Source: CAZLKN01 sp964560135 (GTDB lineage Bacteria; Actinomycetota; JAICYB01). From it: a stretch of 64,000 bases of DNA. Position numbers and translations under genes: made by a program. This document shows, in pieces, positions 1 to 7,523 of the stretch (within the stretch, counting starts at the first letter, position 1; every line of letters starts with the position of its first letter). Location of the stretch: assembly GCA_964560135.1 (NCBI GenBank), contig CAZLKN010000007.1, forward strand, positions 1 through 64,000, written 5' to 3'. A model generated the notes under the pieces. It saw only the letters and a program-made list of their open reading frames with translations, was not told where the DNA came from and did not search any database.

Positions 1-1050
1 GACATCGAGCACGTCGACATGATCATGGACATGCGCCGCCACCAGGTGATGATGGAATCCAAGTTCCCCCGGGAGGCCACGGGGATGCTCAACAACATCG
101 AGTCCTCCGGCAACCCCTGGGGCGTGGCCGGCGAGGCCCGGATGCAGTGGGCCAAGGGCATGGATGACGAGATCCCGGTGATCCCCGCCGGCGGATCGAT
201 CCCCGACGACGTGGAGTACCTGTTCTGGGTGGGCTGCGCCGGCGCGTCCGACGACCGGGCGATCAAGACCACCCGCGCCGTCGCCCGCCTGCTGCTGGAG
301 GCCGGCGTGAAGTTCGCGGTGCTCGGCCCCAACGAGACCTGCACCGGCGACCCGGCCCGGCGCATCGGCAACGAGTTCCTGTTCCAGGAGATCGCCAAGG
401 CCAACGTCGAGACCCTGAACGGCGCCGGCGTGCGCAAGATCATCACCCAGTGTCCGCACTGCTTCAACACGATGGGCAAGGAGTATCCCGACTACGGCGG
501 CACCTACGAGGTGATCCACCACGCGCAGCTGCTCTCACGGCTCGTGGACGAGGGGAAGCTGCGACCCCGCACGCCTCTGGACCTCAACGTCACCTACCAC
601 GACCCCTGCTACCTCGCGCGCCACGACAGCGTGATGGACGATCCCCGGCTCGTGATCCGGGCCACGGGGGCCCGCTCCGAAGAGATGCACCGCTGCCGCC
701 GCAAGACGTTCTGCTGCGGCGCCGGAGGCGCCCGGTTCTTCATGGAGGAGACCGAGGGCAAACGCATCAACATCGAGCGCATCGAGGAGGCCGTGGGGAC
801 CGACCCGGACGTCGTCGGCACGGCCTGCCCCTTTTGCCTCGTGATGCTCGACGACGGGGTGAAGGATCTCCAGATGAAGGGCACGGGCGAGGGCGTGGAG
901 GTCATGGACATCGCCCAGCTGCTGCTGCGGTCGATGGACGGGGCCCCCGTGCCGGCGAAGGTGAGCGCCGACGGCGGCGTCACCGGGCGGGAGGGGGCCG
1001 AGACCGAGGCGCCCCCCCACGAGGGGGTCGACGAGCCCCCGACGGCCTAA
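1..1050 (+). CDS. Fe-S-binding oxidoreductase, C-terminal part (CCG cysteine-rich domains)
   Basis: The reading frame is open from the first base, so the gene begins outside the window and only about 349 C-terminal residues are visible. Two cysteine-rich CCG-type domains can be seen: CPHCF and later YHDPCYLARH, CCGAGGARFF and TACPFC. This pattern is that of heterodisulfide reductase HdrD/GlcF-like proteins, which pass electrons between Fe-S clusters and a membrane or flavoprotein partner. In actinobacteria such proteins are often about 700 or more residues long with membrane helices and 4Fe-4S ferredoxin motifs in the N-terminal half, which is not visible here. The last 35 residues are acidic, low-complexity and probably disordered. 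The electron donor and acceptor cannot be told from this fragment. Confidence 0.85.
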   Translation, partial: DIEHVDMIMDMRRHQVMMESKFPREATGMLNNIESSGNPWGVAGEARMQWAKGMDDEIPVIPAGGSIPDDVEYLFWVGCAGASDDRAIKTTRAVARLLLEAGVKFAVLGPNETCTGDPARRIGNEFLFQEIAKANVETLNGAGVRKIITQCPHCFNTMGKEYPDYGGTYEVIHHAQLLSRLVDEGKLRPRTPLDLNVTYHDPCYLARHDSVMDDPRLVIRATGARSEEMHRCRRKTFCCGAGGARFFMEETEGKRINIERIEEAVGTDPDVVGTACPFCLVMLDDGVKDLQMKGTGEGVEVMDIAQLLLRSMDGAPVPAKVSADGGVTGREGAETEAPPHEGVDEPPTA

Positions 1051-1075
1051 GGGTTGCGCGCAGGTAAGGTGCGGC

Positions 1076-2182
1076 TCAGTCCGTGCGGAAGAACTTGGAG
1101 AGCAGCGCCTCCTGGCCCTGGTAGGACGAGCCGATGGACTCGCCGTAGAGGATGCCCGGTGGCTCGAGCATCCGCTCGAAGCCGAGCTTACAGACCTTCT
1201 GGCCGTGCTCGATCATGAACGGCACGTCGTGGGCCCGCACTTCGAGCACGGCCCGGGAACCGTGCGCGATACCGGACGGATCGTGGCCGAACCCGGGGTC
1301 GAAGAAGCCGGCGTAGTGCGTGCGCAGCTCCCCGGCGGTGGGATCGTAGGCGGTCATCTCGGCGGCGAACTCCGGCGGGATGCGCACGTGCTCCGCCGAG
1401 ATGAGCAGGTAGAACTCCTCGGGCTCGAGCACGAGACGGTTCCCCCGTTCACTCTCGATCCGTTCCCAGAAGTCCTCGGGATCGTGGCGTTCGGCCCCCG
1501 TCAGGTCGAGCAGCCGCGAGTTCTTCCGGGCCCGGTAGCCGATGCGCTCCCCTGACAGATCGAGGCTCAGGAACAGGCCGTCGGCGAAGGCCAGGTCGGC
1601 GGCGGCCACCGGATCGCCGTGGCGGAACAGGATCGGGTCCTCCCGGTGGTAGGCGAGCACGGCGGCATCGGACACCCTCGGCTGGCCCGCGATCAACCTG
1701 AGCTGGTTGAGGCTCTGGAGGGCCCGAACCTTGATCGTGAACGATCGCGACACCACCTCCAGCCAGAGCTTGCCCTCGTAGCCCTCGGCGATCTCGTCGA
1801 AACGGTGACTGCGGTCCGTGACCACACGCGTGAAGATGTCCAAGCGTCCGATCGAGCTCTTGGGATTGGTCCGTGCCCGGAGACCCGACGGAAGTGCGAG
1901 CTCCTCGACGAGCGGAATCAGGTAGGGACGGTTGCGCTCGAGGATGGCGCCGTCGCGCAGGTCGATGTCCTCCATCGAGTAGCGCTCGAGCTTCGACTCC
2001 ACGTCTTCGGTATCGGGCAGGAACGAGCACCGGAGGCGGTGGGCCCGTTCACCGAGCCGCAGATCGAGGGACGCCGGCTGGAGGTACGCCGGGTCCGGTA
2101 GCCGGTACCGCTCGGACCGGACGAACCCTTCCTCCACGGCCTTCTCGAGCCACTGGGCGGGGTAGACGCCGGTGAGATCCAC
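1076..2182 (-). CDS. dcd: 2'-deoxycytidine 5'-triphosphate deaminase, long (two-domain) form
   Basis: The 368-residue product matches the long Dcd family, which deaminates dCTP to dUTP and so feeds dTMP synthesis. Conserved text includes the region TNPKSSIGRLDIFTR (about residues 103-117), which lines the nucleotide site of the dUTPase-like fold. The family carries two such domains, unlike the roughly 190-residue E. coli enzyme. The open frame extends upstream through the tRNA gene, but that part is not coding. I placed the start at GTG 2182 because a TAACGT -10 box lies exactly 7 nt before it, the usual layout of a leaderless actinobacterial mRNA. GTG 2191 is the alternative. The gene is monocistronic and convergent with the Fe-S gene. 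Confidence 0.88.
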   Translation of the reverse strand: MDLTGVYPAQWLEKAVEEGFVRSERYRLPDPAYLQPASLDLRLGERAHRLRCSFLPDTEDVESKLERYSMEDIDLRDGAILERNRPYLIPLVEELALPSGLRARTNPKSSIGRLDIFTRVVTDRSHRFDEIAEGYEGKLWLEVVSRSFTIKVRALQSLNQLRLIAGQPRVSDAAVLAYHREDPILFRHGDPVAAADLAFADGLFLSLDLSGERIGYRARKNSRLLDLTGAERHDPEDFWERIESERGNRLVLEPEEFYLLISAEHVRIPPEFAAEMTAYDPTAGELRTHYAGFFDPGFGHDPSGIAHGSRAVLEVRAHDVPFMIEHGQKVCKLGFERMLEPPGILYGESIGSSYQGQEALLSKFFRTD

Positions 2183-2189
2183 GCAAGTC

Positions 2190-2195
2190 ACGTTA
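2190..2195 (-). promoter_or_regulatory. -10 box (TAACGT) of leaderless dcd promoter
   Basis: TAACGT reads TANNNT on the minus strand and ends 7 nt before GTG 2182. The spacing predicts transcription starting on the start codon itself. No clear -35 element is visible. Confidence 0.55.
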
Positions 2196-2260
2196 CCCCA
2201 CCCGCCCGACACCCCGGTGTTCGGAGGACGGTGCGGCCGCGCGGTATCATGTGGCTCGGC

Positions 2261-2331
2261 GCGGGTGTAGTTCAACGGCAGAACGCGAGCTTCCCAAGCT
2301 CGAGACGGGGGTTCGATTCCCCTCACCCGCT
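2261..2331 (+). tRNA. tRNA-Gly (anticodon CCC)
   Basis: A full cloverleaf can be folded: acceptor GCGGGTG pairs with CACCCGC, the D stem is GTTC/GAAC, the anticodon stem CGAGC/GCTCG encloses loop TTCCCAA (anticodon CCC), and the T loop TTCGATT is canonical. The 3' CCA is not encoded. The gene lies directly upstream of a small coding gene and diverges from dcd. Confidence 0.95.
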
Positions 2332-2352
2332 CGACGAACAGGAGGTGCAACG

Positions 2353-2592
2353 ATGAGAGAGATCACCGTGGACTGCGGGCTCTGCGGCGGCCGGGTGTCG
2401 CTCGACCGGGCGAAGGAAGCGCTCTTCCAGACGGAGAACAACCGCTACCACGTGATGGATCTCTGCTCGCCATGCCTCGACGGCCAGCTCAAACGGGCCG
2501 AATCCGTCAACGACACCGCAGGCTACCGGAAGCAGGCAGCGGCGATGATCCGGTTGCCGGACAACGAGATCCCGACGCCTGCTCAGACCTGA
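2353..2592 (+). CDS. Small protein with two CxxC motifs (probable zinc ribbon), unknown function
   Basis: This 79-residue protein starts at ATG 2353, placed by a strong GGAGGTG ribosome-binding site 6 nt upstream, although the frame stays open back into the tRNA. CGLCGG near the N-terminus and CSPC about 30 residues later could bind one zinc ion. The C-terminal half is polar and probably helical. It lies 21 bp after tRNA-Gly(CCC) and may share its transcript. I do not recognise a named family. Confidence 0.7.
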   Translation: MREITVDCGLCGGRVSLDRAKEALFQTENNRYHVMDLCSPCLDGQLKRAESVNDTAGYRKQAAAMIRLPDNEIPTPAQT

Positions 2593-2601
2593 CACGCCGC
2601 G

Positions 2602-2814
2602 TCAGGCGGCGACGAGCGACGCCACCCCCCAGGTTGCCAGCACGAGCCCGATCGCGATGTTCACGCCGATCAGGAGCCTGTTCGGTCGCGGCCGCTCGTC
2701 GTCGGGTCGCCGCCGACGCTCGCGGATGATGACCGCCACGTTGCCCACGACCAGGGCCGCACCGAGCGCCACGATGAGCTGCCGCATCACCTCGCCCACG
2801 GGGATGATCTGCAT
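2602..2814 (-). CDS. Small two-helix membrane protein, unknown function
   Basis: A 70-residue product is obtained from ATG 2814, which has GGAG 4 nt upstream. Two hydrophobic stretches (about residues 8-27 and 50-68) flank a short Arg-rich loop, RERRRRPDDERPRP, as in a small hairpin membrane protein with cytoplasmic positive charge. The longer frame (to 2976) overlaps the divergent peptidase gene and has no membrane-like character, so I left it out. The gene is convergent with the small zinc-ribbon gene. No family is recognised. Confidence 0.5.
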   Translation of the reverse strand: MQIIPVGEVMRQLIVALGAALVVGNVAVIIRERRRRPDDERPRPNRLLIGVNIAIGLVLATWGVASLVAA

Positions 2815-2856
2815 CGCTCCATCTTCCCGGATGGGCGTCGACCCTGCCGCCGCACG

Positions 2857-2862
2857 TATCGT
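2857..2862 (+). promoter_or_regulatory. -10 box (TATCGT) of leaderless promoter
   Basis: TATCGT fits TANNNT and ends 6 nt before GTG 2869, so the M28-like gene is probably transcribed as a leaderless mRNA. Confidence 0.45.
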
Positions 2863-2868
2863 TACGTC

Positions 2869-3930
2869 GTGGATCTCGTGCGCCTCCCCAGGCTGCGGCC
2901 ACCCTGCTCGCTCGGCGAACGCAACGCGGCGCGGCTGATCGCGCACCGGCTCGCCGCGCTTCAGCTCGGCCCGCACCTCGAGCCGTTCCGTGCCAGTACG
3001 GGGCCCGTATGGGCGCCGCTGCTCCGCGCCCTTCTCCGGCTCGTGGCGGCGGTGAGCCTCCCCCTCGACTATCCGGTCGCAGCGCTCGTGATCGCGGGGG
3101 TGACCGTGGTCACCGGGATCCCCCCGGTCTCACGGCTGGTCCGGTTCGTCCCGGGCTTCGGAGGTACGGCCGAGAACGTGGTGACGCGCATCCCGGGCAG
3201 CGGTGGAAACGCGCCTCCGCTGGTCGTCGTGGCCCACCTCGACACCCACGCCAGCGGCGGTACCCCGCTGACCCGGCCGCATGCACTGGGGGCGGGGATC
3301 TCCGGGTTGCTGGTGTTCGGGGCCGCAGCGGCCCGGGTGGCCGGCGGGGGGGAGGGGTGGGACCGCCTCGCGATCCTCGTGGCGATCGAGGCCCTCGTCA
3401 CCCTGGCCTGGCTCGCCGGGCGCGAGCTGTCGCCCCACCGAGCCGGAGACGACAACGATTCCGGTCTGCTCGCGCTGCTGCGAACCGCCGAGCTCGCCGC
3501 CGACGAACCGCCCGTCCGCGATGTGTGGCTCGTGGGGACGGCTGCGGCCACGTCCGACGGCCTCGGGATGCGGGCCTTCCTGCGGGCCCACACCGAAACG
3601 GCGCGGATGGCCTGGGTGGTGGAGCTCGACGCCCTCGGGGACGGCGAGATCGTGGTGTCCCGGGTCCGCCGGCGGTTCCCGCAGGCCTCGACGCCGTCCG
3701 CGCTGCTCCGAGCGATCGCCGGAGCAGCGATCGACACCGGCGATCCGATCGACGTGCGGCACGTGCGCCGGCTGCACAGCGATGCCCGAGCCGCGTTCCT
3801 GAAGGGGTGCCCGGCTGCGGCGATCACCGGCGGTGTCCGGCTGCCGCTGGGGGTGGAGTCGGCCCCCGACCCCGCCAATGCCGAGCGTGCGGCCCGCATC
3901 ATCGACCATCTGGCCCGGACGACCCTGTGA
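2869..3930 (+). CDS. M28-like metallopeptidase-family protein with membrane helices
   Basis: The 353-residue protein shows a diverged M28 aminopeptidase core: AHLDTH (about residue 125) and DDNDSG (about 198) match the metal-binding His-Asp and Asp motifs, and VVELDALG resembles the strand that carries a later ligand. The adjacent Glu-Glu pair that holds the catalytic base in active M28 enzymes is not evident: after DDNDSG the chain reads TAELAADE, then WLVGTAAA. Hydrophobic segments near residues 60-85 and 140-180 suggest membrane insertion within or beside the domain. It may be a membrane peptidase or an inactive relative. The start is GTG 2869, supported by the leaderless -10 box. It is convergent with dnaB, 13 bp away. 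Confidence 0.6.
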   Translation: MDLVRLPRLRPPCSLGERNAARLIAHRLAALQLGPHLEPFRASTGPVWAPLLRALLRLVAAVSLPLDYPVAALVIAGVTVVTGIPPVSRLVRFVPGFGGTAENVVTRIPGSGGNAPPLVVVAHLDTHASGGTPLTRPHALGAGISGLLVFGAAAARVAGGGEGWDRLAILVAIEALVTLAWLAGRELSPHRAGDDNDSGLLALLRTAELAADEPPVRDVWLVGTAAATSDGLGMRAFLRAHTETARMAWVVELDALGDGEIVVSRVRRRFPQASTPSALLRAIAGAAIDTGDPIDVRHVRRLHSDARAAFLKGCPAAAITGGVRLPLGVESAPDPANAERAARIIDHLARTTL

Positions 3931-3943
3931 GCGGCCGGTACCT

Positions 3944-5281
3944 CTACATCCCGCTGAAGTTCGCGAACTTGGTGTAGTTCGGCAGGAAGGTGAGCTTCAG
4001 GTGGCCCACGGGGCCATTGCGGTGCTTGGCCACGATCACCTCCGCCATCCCCTTGTCGGTGGTGTCGCTGTTGTAGACCTCGTCGCGATAGATGAACATC
4101 ACGACGTCGCTGTCCTGCTCGATGGCGCCGGACTCCCGCAGGTCGGCCAGCATGGGCCGCTTGTCCTGACGCTGCTCCACGGCCCGCGAGAGCTGCGAGA
4201 CGGCGATGACCGGCACCTTCAGCTCGCGCGCCAAGATCTTGAGCGACCGGGAGATCTCCGAGATCTCCTGCTGGCGATTCTCGGAGCGCCGCGGGCCGCT
4301 CATGAGCTGGAGGTAGTCGACGATCACCAGGCCCAGGCCCGACTTCTGCTTGAGCCGGCGCGCCTTCGCCCTGATCTCGAGCACCGTCAGGGCCTCGGTG
4401 TCGTCGATGTAGATCGGGGCCTCGGCCAGCCGTCCCACGGCGTTGGCCAGCCGCCCCCAGTCCTGGTCGTTCAGGTTGCCGACGCGCAGCTTGTGGACGT
4501 CCACGAGAGCCTCCGAGCACACGAGACGCTGCACGAGCTCCATCTTGGACATCTCCAGCGAAAAGACCGCCACGGGCACCTGGTGATCGGTGGCGGCGCT
4601 CTGCGCGATGTTCAGGGCGAAGGAGGTCTTCCCGAAGCTGGGCCGCGCCGCGACGATGATGAGGTTGGAGGGCTGCAGCCCGCTGGTCAGCCGGTCGAGA
4701 TCCACGAACCCGGTGGGCACGCCCGTCACCGCGGAGCCACGGAGCTGGAGGCTCTCCACCTCCTCCAGGTGCTCGTGGAGCAGATCGCGGATGTGACTGA
4801 ACCGGTCGCCCAGGCGGCGCTGGGCCACCGAGAAGACCATCTGTTCGACCTGGTCGACGATGTGCTCGACCTCGTCCCCCGAGTCGTAGGCGAGGGCGGC
4901 AGCCTCCTGGGTGGCTTCGATCAGGCGGCGCAGCAGCGAGGTCTCCTCCACGATCCGGGCGTAATGGAACGCGTTGGAGGCGGCGGGCACGGAGTTGACC
5001 AGATTGGCGAGGTACAGCTTCCCGCCCACGTCGTCGAGGGTGTTGAGCCGTCGTAGCTCCTCGGACACGGTGATCGGGTCGACGGCCTCCCCGCGTCCGA
5101 ACAGGGACACCACGGCCTCGAAGATCTTCCGGTGCGCCGGCCTGTAGAAGTCGTCGGACCGGAGCCGCTCGAGGACGTCGGATATGGACGTCTCGCTCAA
5201 CAGCATGGCCCCGAGGACGGATTCCTCCGCCTCGACGTTGTGTGGTGGTACCCGCTGGGCGGTTTCGCGAAGGGTGCTCAT
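3944..5281 (-). CDS. dnaB: Replicative DNA helicase DnaB
   Basis: At 445 residues this is a normal-length, intein-free DnaB. The N-terminal domain (NVEAEESVLGAMLL) binds primase. The RecA-like C-terminal domain has Walker A (RPSFGKTSFALN, about residue 212), Walker B (GLVIVDYLQLM) and the later SQLSRAVEQR motif. The hexamer unwinds DNA at the fork. As in other actinobacteria it is the last gene after rplI, but a 319-bp spacer with several DnaA-box-like sites separates them, so it probably has its own promoter. Start ATG 5281 gives the conserved family N-terminus. No strong Shine-Dalgarno precedes it. Confidence 0.97.
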   Translation of the reverse strand: MSTLRETAQRVPPHNVEAEESVLGAMLLSETSISDVLERLRSDDFYRPAHRKIFEAVVSLFGRGEAVDPITVSEELRRLNTLDDVGGKLYLANLVNSVPAASNAFHYARIVEETSLLRRLIEATQEAAALAYDSGDEVEHIVDQVEQMVFSVAQRRLGDRFSHIRDLLHEHLEEVESLQLRGSAVTGVPTGFVDLDRLTSGLQPSNLIIVAARPSFGKTSFALNIAQSAATDHQVPVAVFSLEMSKMELVQRLVCSEALVDVHKLRVGNLNDQDWGRLANAVGRLAEAPIYIDDTEALTVLEIRAKARRLKQKSGLGLVIVDYLQLMSGPRRSENRQQEISEISRSLKILARELKVPVIAVSQLSRAVEQRQDKRPMLADLRESGAIEQDSDVVMFIYRDEVYNSDTTDKGMAEVIVAKHRNGPVGHLKLTFLPNYTKFANFSGM

Positions 5282-5394
5282 CGTCGTTTCGCCGTCTCGC
5301 TTCCCCCGGCGCCGGGCCGGTATCAGAACGTCAGTTCCCGGCCCCCATGATGCCCGCCGGTCAGGACAATGCTGCCCACCCTACGGCTCCCACC

Positions 5395-5504
5395 CTGTGA
5401 ACGCGCAAGAGGAAAAGGTGTGGAAAACCCCGGTCGATCGTGTGGACGTCCGGACGGTCGGCTGTGGATAACCGGCCGTTGCAGGCGTTCCGAGCTGTGG
5501 ATGA
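5395..5504. promoter_or_regulatory. Cluster of DnaA-box-like 9-mers upstream of dnaB
   Basis: The 319-bp spacer 5282-5600 holds one perfect box, TGTGGATAA at 5463-5471 (reverse of TTATCCACA). Near matches in the same orientation are TGTGGAAAA (5419-5427), TGTGGACGT (5441-5449) and TGTGGATGA (5496-5504), with a weaker TGTGAACGC at 5395-5403. No gene is visible in this spacer. The sites lie upstream of dnaB and could give DnaA control of its transcription or act as a DnaA sink. Confidence 0.6.
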
Positions 5505-5600
5505 CCTGTGCACGGCGGGATGAACGCCGCCCACAGGGCGCCTTCGGGATGGGCTGGGGACGACCGGCGCCGGCCGGTCGCAACCGGTCCTGCTCGCCGT

Positions 5601-6056
5601 CTATCCTTCGACGGCCTCCACAGTGACCTGGGCGCTGACCTCCCGGTGGAGCCGAACCTGCACCTCGTGGAACCCGAGGTTCCGGATCGGCTCGGCGAGC
5701 TCGATCTTGTGGCGGTCCACCTCGACCCCGTGCTTGGCGGCGATCGCCTCGGCGATCTGCGCGGCGGTGATCGACCCGAACAGGCGTCCGTCCGGCCCGG
5801 CCTGGGCAGCCACCTCGAGGGGCGCCGACTCGATCTTCGCCTTCAGCTCCTCGTGGTGGGCCCGCTCACGGGTGACCTTGGCGGCGACGCTCTGCTTCCA
5901 GTCCTCGGCCTGCTTGACGTTCCCCTTCGTTGCCGGGACGGCCAGCCCACGGGGGATCAGGAAGTTCCGCGCGAACCCGCCGGCCACGGCGACGATCTCG
6001 CCGACCTCGCCCAGATTGTCGACATCCTGCCTCAAGACGATCTTCATGCGTGCCAT
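5601..6056 (-). CDS. rplI: 50S ribosomal protein L9
   Basis: The 151-residue product begins MARMKIVLRQDVDNLGEVGE and has the L9 N-terminal globular domain, the long connecting helix and the C-terminal rRNA-binding domain. Start ATG 6056 follows GAGGGAGG; the upstream part of the open frame is not L9-like. MKIVL, three codons further in, is a possible alternative. It is the third gene of an rpsF-rpsR-rplI transcript. Confidence 0.97.
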   Translation of the reverse strand: MARMKIVLRQDVDNLGEVGEIVAVAGGFARNFLIPRGLAVPATKGNVKQAEDWKQSVAAKVTRERAHHEELKAKIESAPLEVAAQAGPDGRLFGSITAAQIAEAIAAKHGVEVDRHKIELAEPIRNLGFHEVQVRLHREVSAQVTVEAVEG

Positions 6057-6069
6057 CGATGTACCTCCC

Positions 6070-6300
6070 TCAACGCACCGTGTAGGGCAGGAGGGCCATC
6101 TCACGGGCGCTCTTGACCGCCAGCGCGACATCGCGCTGATGGCGCGCGCAGCATCCGGACACCCGCCGAGCCTTGATCTTGCCCCGGTCGGACACGAACC
6201 GCCGGAGCAGCGCGGTGTCCTTGTAGTCGATGTACGGGATCTTCTCCTTGCAGAACAAGCAGAAACGCACGCGGGGTTTACGGACGAATCCTTTGGCCAT
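6070..6300 (-). CDS. rpsR: 30S ribosomal protein S18, cysteine-containing form
   Basis: The 76-residue protein contains YIDYKDTALLRRFVSDRGKI, typical of S18. Cysteines at CLFC and CC form the four-Cys (C+) zinc-binding version, whereas many genomes also have a zinc-free paralogue. It sits 4 bp after rpsF and 13 bp before rplI and is clearly cotranscribed. In the 30S subunit S18 binds S6 on the platform. Confidence 0.97.
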   Translation of the reverse strand: MAKGFVRKPRVRFCLFCKEKIPYIDYKDTALLRRFVSDRGKIKARRVSGCCARHQRDVALAVKSAREMALLPYTVR

Positions 6301-6304
6301 GGCG

Positions 6305-6607
6305 CTAAGGCCTCCTCATCCGTGGTTCCGGCCGGATGGTCTTGGAGCGGAGCAGGCCTTCGAAGAACGGCAGCCCCGCCTCGATCTCGCCCCGCTTATC
6401 CGGCTCCAGCGTGTAGGTGATGACGGCGTAGTAGCCCTCCAGGAGATCGTCGATCTCGTAGGCCAGCCGCCGGCGTCCCCAGCGGTCCACGTTCTGGACC
6501 TCGCCGCCGCGTTCGCTGACGGCACCGGAGAACCGTTCGATGGTCTGCTCGATCGCGCTGTCCTCCTGGCGCGGGTCGAGCAACAGCATGGTTTCGTACG
6601 GACGCAA
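6305..6607 (-). CDS. rpsF: 30S ribosomal protein S6
   Basis: The 100-residue product begins MRPYETMLLLDPRQEDS and continues RWGRRRLAYEI, which is diagnostic for S6. The start codon appears to be TTG 6607, with AGGAGG about 11 nt upstream, a rather long spacing. Unlike most bacteria, ssb lies before rather than after rpsF in the direction of transcription. A hairpin at 6700-6728 and a TAGACT box at 6680-6685 suggest rpsF has its own promoter. Confidence 0.95.
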   Translation of the reverse strand: MRPYETMLLLDPRQEDSAIEQTIERFSGAVSERGGEVQNVDRWGRRRLAYEIDDLLEGYYAVITYTLEPDKRGEIEAGLPFFEGLLRSKTIRPEPRMRRP

Positions 6608-6679
6608 CGTCCGCTCACCTCCTATGGTCTGTCGGGGCCCCCGGACTCCTACCGGGAGCAGGAAGTGACAACGGCGGAC

Positions 6680-6728
6680 AGTCTACCGCAGAACGTGGGC
6701 CGGCGGCCGCATCGCACGCGGCCGCCGG
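6680..6728 (-). promoter_or_regulatory. Hairpin and candidate -10 box between ssb and rpsF
   Basis: On the minus strand CCGGCGGCCGC (6700-6710) pairs with GCGGCCGCCGG (6718-6728) around a 7-nt loop. This could terminate ssb transcripts or act as an attenuator. TAGACT (6680-6685) follows and fits TANNNT for a separate rpsF promoter. No -35 element is clear. Confidence 0.4.
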
Positions 6729-6743
6729 CGCCCGGGAGGATAG

Positions 6744-6798
6744 GAGTCTAGAAGGGTGGTTCCTCGTCCGTCGTCCCGTTGTCCGATCCGTTGTCCGA
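6744..6798. repeat. 55-bp duplicated contig end (left copy; false partial ssb end)
   Basis: These 55 bases are identical to 6899-6953 and encode the last residues of SSB (through TTDEEPPF and stop) a second time. They abut the N run. The simplest reading is an assembly overlap, not a real repeat. Confidence 0.9.
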
Positions 6799-6898
6799 NN
6801 NNNNNNNNNNNNNNNNNNNNNNNNNNNNNNNNNNNNNNNNNNNNNNNNNNNNNNNNNNNNNNNNNNNNNNNNNNNNNNNNNNNNNNNNNNNNNNNNNN
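6799..6898. other. Assembly gap (100 N)
   Basis: Exactly 100 N joins two contigs. Both flanks carry the same 55 bp, so the contigs probably overlap and no sequence may be missing. Open frames drawn through the gap are artefacts. Confidence 0.99.
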
Positions 6899-6953
6899 GA
6901 GTCTAGAAGGGTGGTTCCTCGTCCGTCGTCCCGTTGTCCGATCCGTTGTCCGA
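6899..6953. repeat. 55-bp duplicated contig end (right copy; true ssb 3' end)
   Basis: This is the copy that is continuous with ssb. It includes the first part of a 12-bp tandem repeat (6933-6968) encoding the SDNG units. Confidence 0.9.
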
Positions 6954-7367
6954 TCCGTTGTCCGAGCTGCCGCCGCCCGACCACGCGGGCACGGATTCGC
7001 TGCGGCTGGACTTCGTGACCTGCGCCGTCGCCCACTCGAGGGACGGGCCGACCGAGTCGACCTCGATCTCGGTGACGGTGCGCTTCTGGCCGTCGGGCGT
7101 CTCCCAGGAGCGGGTCTTCAGCCGGCCGGCCACGATCGCACGCGTGCCCTTGGACAGGGACTCCGCGGCGTTCTCGGCCTGCTGCCGCCAGACGTTGCAC
7201 CGGAAGAAAGACGTGTCCCCGTCCTTCCATTCGCCGGTGGCCTGGTCACGGAACCGCCGGTTGATCGCGACCGTGAACGAGGCCACCGGAGTGCCGCTGG
7301 GTGTGTACCTGAGCTCGGGGTCGTCGGTGAGGTTCCCGACGAGCACCACCTGGTTGCTGTTGGCCAT
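6903..7367 (-). CDS. ssb: Single-stranded DNA-binding protein
   Basis: The 154-residue product has an OB-fold of about 112 residues (NQVVLVGNLTDDPELRYTP, then SFFRCNVWRQQAENAAESL) and an acidic tail ending DEEPPF, the conserved hook that recruits repair and replication partners. Start ATG 7367 was chosen because the OB-fold begins there and GGGGG precedes it closely; the upstream part of the frame has no homology. The linker holds three SDNG units encoded by a 12-bp tandem repeat. It lies upstream of rpsF-rpsR-rplI, and its 3' end is duplicated across the assembly gap. Confidence 0.96.
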   Translation of the reverse strand: MANSNQVVLVGNLTDDPELRYTPSGTPVASFTVAINRRFRDQATGEWKDGDTSFFRCNVWRQQAENAAESLSKGTRAIVAGRLKTRSWETPDGQKRTVTEIEVDSVGPSLEWATAQVTKSSRSESVPAWSGGGSSDNGSDNGSDNGTTDEEPPF

Positions 7368-7474
7368 ATGGATACCCCCTTGTCGTACATACCGGGAACG
7401 AGGGGGAAGGCACGTCCTGCCTGGACGCCTCGTTCTCTCGCGCGACCTCACGCTAGCACCCGCCCCCGACAAGA

Positions 7475-7502
7475 ACGGAGGGGGCCCGTGGGCCCCCTCC
7501 GT
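7475..7502 (-). terminator. GC-rich hairpin after the 675-aa repeat gene
   Basis: ACGGAGGGGGCC pairs with GGCCCCCTCCGT around a 4-nt loop. On the minus strand TTCTTGTC follows. It lies 21 bp past the stop of the repeat gene and before ssb. Confidence 0.75.
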
Positions 7503-7523
7503 ACCTTGCGTTCGTGAGATCCG

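Noticed and set aside
2251..2592. 113-residue protein starting inside the tRNA gene
   Set aside because: The N-terminal 34 codons cover tRNA-Gly and its flanks; a strong ribosome-binding site sets the start at 2353.
6748..7230. Open frame running through the N gap
   Set aside because: It depends on unknown bases and on the artificial second copy of the ssb end.
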